A model generated the notes under the pieces. The model saw only the letters and a program-made list of their open reading frames with translations. It searched no databases and had not been told where the DNA came from. A stretch of 64,000 nt of DNA, taken from the NCBI RefSeq assembly GCF_002174305.1, contig NZ_MIJB01000005.1, forward strand, positions 62,001 through 126,000, in the 5' to 3' direction. Below, piece by piece: positions 51,555-59,366 of the stretch. Position 1 is the stretch's first letter; each line of letters opens with the position of its first letter. Source of the stretch: Aeromicrobium sp. PE09-221. GTDB lineage: Bacteria > Actinomycetota > Actinomycetes > Propionibacteriales > Nocardioidaceae. The translations under genes and the position numbers were made by a program.

Positions 51555-52328
51555 TCATGGCCGTCGACCTCCGTCGGTGTTGATGACGGCGCCCGTCGTC
51601 AACCGTGCGGCGCGCCGGTCGGCGAGGTAGAGGTAGGCGCCGGCATGGTCCTCTGGGCACGCGGCCTCACCGAGCAGCGCGCCGGCCGCGATCCGCTCAT
51701 CGCGACCCGGCACGGTCGCTGCGGTCTCGCGCTGCTCCAGGGAGGCCAGACCACCGAATCGCGTGCCGGACGTGCCCCCTGGCGCGACGCCGTTGACGCG
51801 CACGTCAGGGGCCAGGTCCACCGCGAGATGGGCCACCGCTCCCCGCAGCGCCCATTTGGAGCTGCCGTAGAGCACGCCTCCGCCCACGGGATGGAACGCC
51901 GACTCCGACAGCGTCAGCGTCACCGATCCCCGAGTCCGCACGAGCGCCGGATAGGCGGCCCGCACCGCCTGGAGCGCACTCAGCACGTTCAACCGCCAGA
52001 CCTCCTGCGCGGCGGCAGTGAGCTGTGCGGCGTCGAGGGAGCGCACCGAGACGTACTGGTCGAAGATGCCGACACAGCACGTGAGGTGGTCGAGTCCCGC
52101 CTCCCCCGCTGCCCGGGCAACGGCGTCATCGAGCAGGTCGGGGTCCGTCGCGTCCGCCACCATGACGTCGAGCCGCTCGTGATCTGGCAGCTCGGCCGCG
52201 TGAGCCGCCGAGCGCTCGACCACGGTGACCTGGGCGCCCGCGCCGAGGTACGCGAGTGCGGCGGCCCGGCCGATGCCAGAGCCGCCACCTGTTACGAGGA
52301 CGCGCTGCCGGTCGAGGGCCCCGCTCAC
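51555..52328 (-). CDS. cis-Dihydrodiol dehydrogenase (SDR family)
   Basis: A 257-residue short-chain dehydrogenase. NAD-binding VTGGGSGIGRAAALAYLGAGA, the BphB-like segment DHLTCCVGIFDQYVSVRSLD in place of the usual NNAG, catalytic serine in LTLSESAFHP and YGSSKWAL with Tyr and Lys. It rearomatises the cis-dihydrodiol made by the Rieske dioxygenase to a catechol, producing NADH. ATG overlaps the companion-protein stop (ATGA), coupling it to the dioxygenase genes. Confidence 0.88.
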   Translation of the reverse strand: MSGALDRQRVLVTGGGSGIGRAAALAYLGAGAQVTVVERSAAHAAELPDHERLDVMVADATDPDLLDDAVARAAGEAGLDHLTCCVGIFDQYVSVRSLDAAQLTAAAQEVWRLNVLSALQAVRAAYPALVRTRGSVTLTLSESAFHPVGGGVLYGSSKWALRGAVAHLAVDLAPDVRVNGVAPGGTSGTRFGGLASLEQRETAATVPGRDERIAAGALLGEAACPEDHAGAYLYLADRRAARLTTGAVINTDGGRRP

Positions 52329-52600
52329 TGACCCGGGTTCCGGGACAGCAACTCGGTGATGAGTTCAGGCTCCTGGAAGCTGAGGCAGTCGAGGGCGACC
52401 GCATCGAGGAGAACGCGGCTCCCGCGACGCGGCGACCAGATATCGAGCCGCATCCCGTTGCGGGTCTCCACCTTGCGCACCACGACGTCGGTGAACTCGT
52501 TGGCGATGACGATCGGTCCGTCGTTACCGCCGTCGCTGGGGTACTCGGACACGTCGCCGATCTCGGGACGTTCGAACATCGGGTCGGGCTGAGAGGTCAT
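52325..52600 (-). CDS. Small companion protein of the Rieske dioxygenase operon
   Basis: A 91-residue protein: IVIANEFTDVVVRKVETRNGMRLDIWSPRRGSRVLLDAVALDCLSFQEPELITELLSR. Proteins of this shape occur between ring-hydroxylating dioxygenase and dihydrodiol dehydrogenase genes in Actinobacteria and are often labelled dihydrodiol dehydrogenase in databases, although they lack an NAD-binding fold. Function unknown. The start is set at ATG 52598-52600 (MTSQPDPMFERPEIG); a longer frame extends into the beta-subunit gene. It is translationally coupled to the SDR gene. Confidence 0.8.
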   Translation of the reverse strand: MTSQPDPMFERPEIGDVSEYPSDGGNDGPIVIANEFTDVVVRKVETRNGMRLDIWSPRRGSRVLLDAVALDCLSFQEPELITELLSRNPGQ

Positions 52601-52616
52601 CGGGTCACCGTCCGGC

Positions 52617-53144
52617 TCAGATGAAGATGGACATGTTGTGGGCATTGATGAGGGACTGGTCGAAGGCCGCCCACCGTCGGGCGATCTCCCACCCGGCCGG
52701 CGTCGCAGCGCGGCGCACGGTGTCCTTGCGGAACAACGAGTAGAAGCTCGGCGTGGGTTCGTCACCCCGGCTGCGATAGATGAAGCAGTTCGACTGCACG
52801 AGGTATTCGTTCTCCACGTCGCCGGGATCGACGACGACGTTGGTGACGAAGTGGCGGGTGCGCGAGGGCGGTTGTTCGGCCCAGGCGAAGTCCGTCTCGA
52901 GCCGCTGCACCCGCACTTCCAACGTCGCTTTGGTGTCGTCGAAGATCCGCGAGGTCGGCGCGAGCTCCCAGTCGGCGAGCGCCTCCCGGGTGACTCGGAC
53001 CGGCACCTCGTAACGGATGTCGGCGGCCAGGTACTCCAGCCAGTCGCGGAAGCGTCGCTCGTCGAGGGCGAGCGCTTCGCGATAAAGGAAGTCCTGCAGG
53101 CTCATACGGGTCTCGAGGTCGACCTGTGTCGTCGTGGCGGACAC
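52617..53144 (-). CDS. Aromatic-ring-hydroxylating dioxygenase, beta subunit
   Basis: A 175-residue protein of the SnoaL/NTF2-like fold: LQDFLYREALALDERRFRDWLEYLAADIRYEVPVRVTRE and the C-terminal TPAGWEIARRWAAFDQSLINAHNMSIFI. It forms the alpha3beta3 hexamer with the alpha subunit encoded 3 nt upstream. It is structural and may influence substrate range. Confidence 0.94.
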   Translation of the reverse strand: MSATTTQVDLETRMSLQDFLYREALALDERRFRDWLEYLAADIRYEVPVRVTREALADWELAPTSRIFDDTKATLEVRVQRLETDFAWAEQPPSRTRHFVTNVVVDPGDVENEYLVQSNCFIYRSRGDEPTPSFYSLFRKDTVRRAATPAGWEIARRWAAFDQSLINAHNMSIFI

Positions 53145-53147
53145 GGC

Positions 53148-54464
53148 TCACACCTCCCCGACCAGGTAGTCGGCCCACCGGCTCCACAGGTTGCGGAAGT
53201 TGGTGTCGTTCACGTACGGCCGCACGACGTGGCCCGGCCCTGAGAAGTCCTTGTCGCGCTCGCTCTCCATCCCCATGATGTAGGGGAAGTCGACGTTCTT
53301 GACCATCGTCGAGCCGGCAGCTCGGGTGACCTTCGTCCAGTTCTCGAAGTCGTCCTGCTCGAAGGTCCCCGCCTGTCCGAATGCCAAGGTGTACGCGCGG
53401 TACGCCTCGTCCTTGTACTCCTGCGAGGCGTCCTTGGGGACGAGGCACCAGGAGTACATCTCCATCCGTCCCGGACCGGCCGGGTGGTAGAGCCGCATCG
53501 TCACGAACCGCACCCCGGGTTCGCCGGGGACGAGACTGAACGGCTGCATGAGGAACGAGAGGTTCGGGAAGACGGTGCCGACTGCGGTCCGCACCTGTGA
53601 GAACACCTCCACCTGCTCGGGCGTGAACGAGGCCCGCATCCGCTCTGCCAGGTCGTCGGGGAACCCGCCGAACGGCGGGAAGTTCGGGCTGTGCCCCAAC
53701 CCGATGCCGTGACCCAGGCCCGGGATGCTCGCCGCCCACCCCTGGCTGTGCGTGGAGCCCGAGGACGGGAAGTACCCGAGGTTGAAGCCCCACTGGTGCG
53801 CCACCGGCGTGTGGTAGCCGTCGCCGGCGAAGTTCTCGGCGCAGATCTTCCAGTCGGTCTCCGCGACCCAGTGATCCGGCGGACCGTGCACCTCGCTGCC
53901 CTCGCCACCCTGCTTGAGGTAGAAGTCCAGATAGAACTGGAACCCTCCGAGGTACTCCTCCAGCGAGGGTGCGTCGGGGTCGAGGCAGCCGAACACGAGG
54001 CCGGCATACGAGTCCACGCGGACGTTGACCAGGCCCCAGTCCTTGCGCTTCAGCCGGCCCTCATAGCCCTCCTTCATGTACGGAACACCGATCAGCTCGC
54101 CGGAGTTCTTGTACGTCCAGCCGTGGTACGAGCAGCGGAAGTGCGAAGCGTTGCCCATCTCGGACTTGCAGAGCATGTTGCCGCGGTGGCGGCACATGTT
54201 GAGGTTGGCCGAGATGTCGCCGTGCTCGGTGCGCGCCACGATGATGTTGTTGTTCCCGATGTACCGGGTGACGTAGTCACCCGGCGCGGGGATCTCCGAC
54301 TCGTGGGCCAGGAAACACCAGGCCCGTGAGAACAGTCGTTCCTGTTCGAGGTCGTAAATCTGCTGATCGTTGAAGGCGCGGGCCGGGAAACGACCCTCAC
54401 TGATGCCCTGGCGGATGCCCTGGAGCTCGTCGTCCAGGGAGCGGTCGACGCTGGAGGAGGTCAT
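53148..54464 (-). CDS. Aromatic-ring-hydroxylating dioxygenase, alpha subunit (Rieske)
   Basis: A 438-residue catalytic subunit. The Rieske [2Fe-2S] cluster is bound by C91, H93, C111 and H114 (CRH...CSYHGW). The mononuclear iron site has E210-N211 then D215 (bridging), H218 and H223 in ENFAGDGYHTPVAHQ, with the third carboxylate probably in QDDFENW. It adds both atoms of O2 to an aromatic ring, giving a cis-dihydrodiol. The sequence around GDGYHT resembles actinobacterial polycyclic/heterocyclic aromatic dioxygenases. Electrons come through the [3Fe-4S]-type ferredoxin at 59123. The exact substrate is not readable. Confidence 0.95.
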   Translation of the reverse strand: MTSSSVDRSLDDELQGIRQGISEGRFPARAFNDQQIYDLEQERLFSRAWCFLAHESEIPAPGDYVTRYIGNNNIIVARTEHGDISANLNMCRHRGNMLCKSEMGNASHFRCSYHGWTYKNSGELIGVPYMKEGYEGRLKRKDWGLVNVRVDSYAGLVFGCLDPDAPSLEEYLGGFQFYLDFYLKQGGEGSEVHGPPDHWVAETDWKICAENFAGDGYHTPVAHQWGFNLGYFPSSGSTHSQGWAASIPGLGHGIGLGHSPNFPPFGGFPDDLAERMRASFTPEQVEVFSQVRTAVGTVFPNLSFLMQPFSLVPGEPGVRFVTMRLYHPAGPGRMEMYSWCLVPKDASQEYKDEAYRAYTLAFGQAGTFEQDDFENWTKVTRAAGSTMVKNVDFPYIMGMESERDKDFSGPGHVVRPYVNDTNFRNLWSRWADYLVGEV

Positions 54465-54470
54465 GGCAGG

Positions 54471-55514
54471 TCACACCTTCGACGCCTGACGGCCGGCACG
54501 GACACCGAAGCGCTGCTCGATCTCCTGCTGGATCTGCTGGTACCGGTCCACGTGCTCGATGGAGGTGCGCACGTGCTCCTCGGGGACGAGGTCCTCGGTG
54601 TAGGGCGGACGGCACGTGCCGACGTTGATGTACCCGGCGTGGTTGACGCGGATCTTCTCCAGCGGCACGTTGTACTTCGCGAACTCCATGAAGTCCTGGC
54701 CCACGAGGAATGGTTCGTGCGCCCAGCGCAAGCGCTCGGTCAGCCAGCGGGCATCGTCGAAGCGGCCCTGCTGCAGCGCGTCGCGCAGCTCGAGCACGGG
54801 GCCGGGACCCATGGCGGTCGTCGACGACCAGGCCATGCCCACGAGTTCCTCGCCGTACATCTCCCAGGCCGGGAACCAGTCGGTCTCGATCGGCATGAGC
54901 GGGAACTTCGTGCCGGTGTGGGCCATGTCGTTGTGATAGCGGAAACCCACCGAGGCACCGCCGGCGTACTTGACCGCGACGACCTGGGGCAACTCGACGA
55001 GCGTCTTGTAGACCCGACGAGGGATGATGCCGCGGAATGCCGCCGTGTTGTCGTAGACGACGATGGCAAGCTCGGGCACCGCCTCGGCGACGTCGCGATA
55101 GAAGCGCTCCATGACGGGAGCGACCATCTCGCCCCACATCGGCCGGCCGAGGAGCGTGCCGGTGATGCCGAGATCGGCGAGGAACCGCATGCGCTCGACG
55201 GTGTCGCGGGTGTTGAGCGTGGTGGTGCCGATGAAGACCGGGAAGTCCGGGTCGACGTCGCGGACCGTCTCGGCCACGGTGCCGGCGAAGGCCTTCCACT
55301 CGTCCAGGGTCAGCGACGCCATCTCGCCGAGGGTGCCGTTCAGCGCGATCGCGTCCACTCCGTCGGCGATCAGCGCACGGATCATCCGCTCGCTCTCGGC
55401 CAGATCGACGGTGTCGGTCGCGTCGACGCGCTCGGCACCCGGCAGGGCCGGAGTGGGCGGGTAGGCCATGACTCCGCGCATGTCACGACCGGTGACCTTG
55501 GGAAGCTTGCTCAT
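54471..55514 (-). CDS. Hydratase-aldolase, NahE/PhdJ type (DHDPS superfamily)
   Basis: A 347-residue class I aldolase. Hallmarks are VDAIALNGTLGEMASLTLDEWKAF, FIGTTTLNTRDTVERMRFL, and the Schiff-base lysine in VVAVKYAGGASVGFRYH. NahE/PhdJ enzymes hydrate and cleave a benzylidenepyruvate-type intermediate into an aromatic aldehyde and pyruvate. The W and N residues in DWFPAWEMYGEE and FAKYNVPLEKIRVN fit that subgroup. It would act after extradiol cleavage, and the aldehyde dehydrogenase at 61397 would take the aldehyde. Confidence 0.9.
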   Translation of the reverse strand: MSKLPKVTGRDMRGVMAYPPTPALPGAERVDATDTVDLAESERMIRALIADGVDAIALNGTLGEMASLTLDEWKAFAGTVAETVRDVDPDFPVFIGTTTLNTRDTVERMRFLADLGITGTLLGRPMWGEMVAPVMERFYRDVAEAVPELAIVVYDNTAAFRGIIPRRVYKTLVELPQVVAVKYAGGASVGFRYHNDMAHTGTKFPLMPIETDWFPAWEMYGEELVGMAWSSTTAMGPGPVLELRDALQQGRFDDARWLTERLRWAHEPFLVGQDFMEFAKYNVPLEKIRVNHAGYINVGTCRPPYTEDLVPEEHVRTSIEHVDRYQQIQQEIEQRFGVRAGRQASKV

Positions 55515-55548
55515 AGGGTGCTCCTCGTTCCTTGATGTAGACGTTCGT

Positions 55549-56397
55549 TCAGAGCCGGGCCGCCGCGACGGCGGTCCCGGTCAGCCAGGCAGGCACCGGT
55601 TCGTACACGAGGACCTCGAACGAGGTACCCGCGGCGCCGGCAGCCACCAGCCAGGTGCGGATCTCGTGGGCTCCGTTGCCGGCCTCGTCGATCTCGTGCT
55701 GGGTGTAGTCGGTGAGTCGTTCGGGATCGCCGGACTCGAGCCGGGCGATGAAGTCACGGTCGAAATCGGTGTTGATGTCACCGGATTCCGGCAGCCCGAC
55801 CCAGTGGGACAGACCGCCGGTCGCCACCACCACGACCCGCTCGGCGACGCTTTGGGCCTCGACGGCCCGGCGGATCATCGCGCCGAAGTTGAAGCAGCGC
55901 CGCGGAGTCGGCCACGGCGGATTGACGCCGTTGACGATCACCGGCACCAGCGGGATGCGCGACTCGGGGTCGAAGTGCTTGAACGGGACACAGAAGTTCT
56001 CGTCGAAGTCCAGCCCGCCCTCGACGAGCGCCGGGTCGAACTCCGACTCCAGCGCGAAGCCGTAGAGATGCCGGCCGAGGTCCGCGTGCCCGGGGTACCG
56101 GTGTTGCTCGACGTTGAGGAACGACGCCATCTCCTGCGTGACCGGACCGAGGTAGTCGTCGCCGGTCGCGATGGCGAAGGCCGGCAGGTTGCCGAGGTGG
56201 AAATTGGTGAAGTGCTCGACCGACACGGCGATGATCGCGTCGGGCGCCAGTTCCTCGATCTGGCGGCGCACCTGCGTGTAGGCATCCTCCACGGCCTTCT
56301 GCTGCGCGGGTTCGGCCCGTTCGGGCCATCCGGTGATGCCCGGCGAGTGCGAGGCAGCGAACGCCCCGACGATCTTCCCGGTGTTAGCCATTGTCAT
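55549..56397 (-). CDS. Extradiol dioxygenase, LigB-type catalytic subunit
   Basis: A 282-residue class III extradiol enzyme. Metal-ligand and catalytic regions: FAASHSPGITGWP (first His), SVEHFTNFHLGNLPAF (second His), GGLSHWVGLPESGDINTDFDRDF (acid-base His), and NGAHEIRTWLVAAGA (Glu). It opens a catechol ring beside the hydroxyls using Fe(II). It needs the small LigA-like subunit encoded before it (ATGA overlap). Similar two-subunit enzymes cleave biphenyl-type diols in carbazole (CarBaBb) and fluorene (FlnD) pathways. Confidence 0.92.
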   Translation of the reverse strand: MTMANTGKIVGAFAASHSPGITGWPERAEPAQQKAVEDAYTQVRRQIEELAPDAIIAVSVEHFTNFHLGNLPAFAIATGDDYLGPVTQEMASFLNVEQHRYPGHADLGRHLYGFALESEFDPALVEGGLDFDENFCVPFKHFDPESRIPLVPVIVNGVNPPWPTPRRCFNFGAMIRRAVEAQSVAERVVVVATGGLSHWVGLPESGDINTDFDRDFIARLESGDPERLTDYTQHEIDEAGNGAHEIRTWLVAAGAAGTSFEVLVYEPVPAWLTGTAVAAARL

Positions 56398-56642
56398 TTC
56401 TCCCCACGAATCCGCGCGTAGTATTCGGCACGATCGACTTCGAGCTGGATCGCGCAGAAATACAAGAGATAAGGATTGATGCCCTTTTCGTACATGGACT
56501 TGAAATCAAGCTTCTGCAAGTGATCCCGGAACTCGTCCTCGATCCCGTATTCGTCGAGAACCTTGCCGGAATCACGCATATAACGGTCCTTGACGGAGGG
56601 ATCCCGGCGAATGTCCCAGAGCAATTTATGAACGCTGTACAT
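56394..56642 (-). CDS. Extradiol dioxygenase, LigA-type small subunit
   Basis: An 82-residue helical protein: MYSVHKLLWDIRRDPSVKDRY and INPYLLYFCAIQLEV, the LigA pattern. It covers the active site of LigB. Start ATG 56640-56642 after GGAGAG; a longer frame to 56705 would include unconserved residues. It is the first gene of the lower dioxygenase operon (ligA-ligB-aldolase-alpha-beta-companion-SDR) and has the island operator upstream. Confidence 0.92.
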   Translation of the reverse strand: MYSVHKLLWDIRRDPSVKDRYMRDSGKVLDEYGIEDEFRDHLQKLDFKSMYEKGINPYLLYFCAIQLEVDRAEYYARIRGEK

Positions 56643-56703
56643 CGCTGTGCTCTCTCCTTGCCCGAGGTTTCCCCCGTCCCCATGCGGAATATCTCGCAAT
56701 TTC

Positions 56704-56745
56704 AATCTAGGACCGCCGGGGACGGGGGTCGTGACCCTTCCGGGT
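56704..56745 (-). promoter_or_regulatory. Island operator and promoter of the extradiol/Rieske operon
   Basis: ACCC-TTCC-GGGT at 56734-56745 with TGACCC/GGGTCA arms; TAGATT (-10) at 56709-56704, 30.5 bp from the centre. The distal half GGGTCAATTC (56742-56751) is repeated exactly at 61261-61270. The TSS would be near 56697, giving a leader of about 55 nt. Confidence 0.7.
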
Positions 56746-56761
56746 CAATTCGCTCGAGCGC

Positions 56762-57904
56762 TCAGATCTTGTGCGTGAACCAGTCGGTCAGGCGGGCCGT
56801 GGCGACGGAGAAGTAGTCGTAGCTGCAGTGCAGCGAGCCGGCCTGGTCGTAGATGTCGACCGTGACGTCGTCGGTCGTCAGGGCGTCGACGAAGCGCCGC
56901 GCACCGTTGATGTCCATGATGATGTCGTCCGTGCCGTGCATGACATAGACGGGCACGTCGATCTTGTCCGCCACGCCGTCGAGCGTGAACTTTGCGAGCT
57001 TCTCGCGCGCCTCCGCGTCGTCCGCCGATCCGCTCAGCCACTGCAACTGCTCCTGCAGCGGCGGGTAGAACTCGTAGAAGTCCGTGAGGATGCTCCAGGT
57101 GCCGCACCACGCCGCGACCGCCTTCACACGCGGCTCGAAGGCCGCGGCCCGCGGTGCGTAGTAGCCGCCGAAGCTCACGCCGGCGAGGCCGATGCGGTCC
57201 GCGTCGACGTCGTCACGCTGCTCCAGCACATCCAGCACGGCACGCACCGGCACCTCGTAGTCCGGTCGGCTGTACAGCTGCTTGAAGCGCAGCGAGCTGC
57301 CGCGGCCGGGGGTGTCGACCATGACCACGTTCATGCCGCGGTCGGGGAACTCCGAGCCGCCGAGGAAGTACAGCTCCTCAGCCCAGGAGTCGGCGCCGCC
57401 GAGGAACAGCACGGTGGGCCGCCGGGCGCCGGAACCGTCCGGCCGCACGATGTATCCCTCCATCGTCGTGCCCTCGAACGGCACCTCGATCTGCTCGATG
57501 CGGCCGTCGGTGAGAGCGGCGGCACGACGGAAGTTCTCGCGACCGGCGTTGTACGCCTCGTTGCGACGCGGGTCTTGCGAGCGCAGGAAGAACTCCGAGT
57601 GCCGGAAGTAGCTGCAGGAGCGGAAGAGCGCCCGGCGTCCGGTGGTGATGTTGCCCTCGGCCAGTGCGGCTTCGCCCTGCGCGGCGACCTCCCGGGCGGT
57701 GCGCTGCCATTCGCGGTACCAGACCTCGCCGTCGGTCGTCTCCGTCCCGATGCGAGCGGCGGTCCGGCTGCACTCGAAGAGGTCGGCGCCGCCGACCGCG
57801 ACTTGGGCGAGTAGACGCATGGTCTGGATCGACCAGTCCTCGTCCTGCGGGAAGAGCTCGATGGTCGAGAGGGCGTCGGCATTGGTCGGTGTCTCGGTCG
57901 TCAT
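56762..57904 (-). CDS. Alpha/beta hydrolase, C-C hydrolase-like with helical N-terminal domain
   Basis: A 380-residue protein. The first 140 residues are helical (QTMRLLAQVAVGGADLFECSRTAARIG; YFRHSEFFLRSQDPRRNEAYNAGRENFRRA) as in 2,6-dihydroxypseudooxynicotine hydrolase and FrsA-like enzymes. The hydrolase core has GLAGVSFGGYYAPRAAAFE (nucleophile Ser), D in MHGTDDIIMDI and H in GSLHCSYDYF. The family includes C-C bond hydrolases acting on aromatic diketone-like substrates. It probably hydrolyses a ring-cleavage product or the substrate's side chain. It follows the reductase gene and precedes ligA. Confidence 0.82.
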   Translation of the reverse strand: MTTETPTNADALSTIELFPQDEDWSIQTMRLLAQVAVGGADLFECSRTAARIGTETTDGEVWYREWQRTAREVAAQGEAALAEGNITTGRRALFRSCSYFRHSEFFLRSQDPRRNEAYNAGRENFRRAAALTDGRIEQIEVPFEGTTMEGYIVRPDGSGARRPTVLFLGGADSWAEELYFLGGSEFPDRGMNVVMVDTPGRGSSLRFKQLYSRPDYEVPVRAVLDVLEQRDDVDADRIGLAGVSFGGYYAPRAAAFEPRVKAVAAWCGTWSILTDFYEFYPPLQEQLQWLSGSADDAEAREKLAKFTLDGVADKIDVPVYVMHGTDDIIMDINGARRFVDALTTDDVTVDIYDQAGSLHCSYDYFSVATARLTDWFTHKI

Positions 57905-57929
57905 GTGCATTTCTCCTTGGTGGTGGTGG

Positions 57930-59126
57930 TCAGGCGCAGGTGGCGAGATCGGAGGCGGCGTCGGCCCACGACATGCCGTCGCGGATGGCGAGCCGGCAGC
58001 GGGCCAGGCGGCGGGGCGCGTTGATGCAGAGCGCGCCCCGGAGGCGGCCGTCGCGGCCGAAGAGGATGACAGCCGAGTCGTCGCCACGTTCGACGACGAT
58101 GTCGTCGGCAGCATCGGCGCGGCCGACGAAGCGGGCTTTCGCAGCGAACTGGTCGGTCCAGAAGTAGGGGATCGAGCGGTAGCTCTCCCGTTCGCCGAGC
58201 AGGGCGCCGGCAGCGTGCCGGCCCTGCTCGACGGCGTTGGTCCAGTGCTCGACCCGCATGCTCTCGCCGAAGAGCTCGTTATGCCAGCGCGCGACGTCGC
58301 CGGCCGCGACGATGTCCGGGTGGCTGGTGCGCAGGTCGGGACCGCAGACCACCCCGTCTTGGAGGGCGAGGCCGCTTCCGATCAACCAGTCGACGGCCGG
58401 AGTGGCGCCCACGCTCTCGAGGAACAGGTCGGCCTTGAGGGTGTCGCGGCCGGGGCTGCGGACGATCACCCCGCCGCCGGACCGAGGTTCGATGCGGTCG
58501 ACGGACGTGCCACAGCGGATGTCGACGCCTTGCGCCGTGTGCAACTCGCTGAACCAGCCGCCCGCCTCACCCAGTACGCGGGCGAGCGGTGAGGTAGCGA
58601 CGTCGATGACGGTCACCTCGAGGCCTAGCGTGCGAGCGGTGGCGGCCACCTCCAGCCCGATGAACCCGGCCCCGAGGACGACCAGTCGATGTCCGGGCTC
58701 GAGCTGGTCGCGGAGCCGCTGGGCGTCGTCGAGAGTGCGCAGTTGACACAGCCGCGCCGGGTCGCCGCACAACCGGTGCGCGAAGCGACGCGCGGACGAG
58801 CCGGTCGCCACGACGAGTCCGTCGAAGTCGAGCTGCTCCCCCGAGTCCAGCCACAGTCGCTTGGTGGCGGGATCGAGTGCCCGGGCCGGCTCGCCCAGGC
58901 GCAGGGTCACGCCCTGCTCCTCGTACCAGGCCGCCGGGCGCAGGGCGAGACGTCCGGCCTCGACCCCGTCGGTCAGCGCCTCCTTCGACAGCGGCGGGCG
59001 GTCGTACGGCAGGTGATGCTCGGCGCCGACGAGCGTGATCTGGCCCATGAAGCCGCGCTCGCGCAACCCCTCGATGGCGTTGACCCCCGCGAGCGACGCC
59101 CCCACGACGACGACGTTCCGCATCAC
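57930..59126 (-). CDS. NAD(P)H-dependent ferredoxin reductase (second copy)
   Basis: A 398-residue flavoprotein: NVVVVGASLAGVNAIEGLRERG (FAD), PYDRPPLSKEALTDG, LVVLGAGFIGLEVAATARTLG (NAD), HPDIVAAGDVARWHNELF and YFWTDQFAAKARFVG. It shares the full length and motifs of the reductase at 47889 but is clearly divergent from it. Its ATG overlaps the ferredoxin stop by 4 nt, so it is the natural partner of that ferredoxin and of the Rieske oxygenase. Confidence 0.93.
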   Translation of the reverse strand: MMRNVVVVGASLAGVNAIEGLRERGFMGQITLVGAEHHLPYDRPPLSKEALTDGVEAGRLALRPAAWYEEQGVTLRLGEPARALDPATKRLWLDSGEQLDFDGLVVATGSSARRFAHRLCGDPARLCQLRTLDDAQRLRDQLEPGHRLVVLGAGFIGLEVAATARTLGLEVTVIDVATSPLARVLGEAGGWFSELHTAQGVDIRCGTSVDRIEPRSGGGVIVRSPGRDTLKADLFLESVGATPAVDWLIGSGLALQDGVVCGPDLRTSHPDIVAAGDVARWHNELFGESMRVEHWTNAVEQGRHAAGALLGERESYRSIPYFWTDQFAAKARFVGRADAADDIVVERGDDSAVILFGRDGRLRGALCINAPRRLARCRLAIRDGMSWADAASDLATCA

Positions 59127-59335
59127 GCGTCGCTCTGGTTCTCAACGGTGATGGCATGCGCCGGGCAGCCGCGCGCCGACGCCTCGGCCTTGACTCGAAG
59201 CGAGTCGGGGACGACGTCCTGAATCAGGAGTGCCACGTCGTTGTCCTCGTCGAAGTCCCAGATCTCCGGGGCCTCGATGAGGCAGTTGGCGTAGCCCTGG
59301 CACTTGCTCGGATCGAACTTGACGATGATGGCCAT
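59123..59335 (-). CDS. [3Fe-4S]-type ferredoxin
   Basis: A 70-residue protein with KCQGYANCLIEAPEIWDFD and a distal RGCPAHAITVENQ: three cluster cysteines in the pattern C-x5-C...C-P, with the fourth position absent, giving a [3Fe-4S] cluster as in actinobacterial P450 and DbfA3-type ferredoxins. It carries electrons from the reductase encoded next to the Rieske dioxygenase. [3Fe-4S] partners are unusual for Rieske oxygenases outside Actinobacteria. Confidence 0.92.
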   Translation of the reverse strand: MAIIVKFDPSKCQGYANCLIEAPEIWDFDEDNDVALLIQDVVPDSLRVKAEASARGCPAHAITVENQSDA

Positions 59336-59366
59336 CGGTCACTTCCCCACGTCGTGTTGTCGACTA

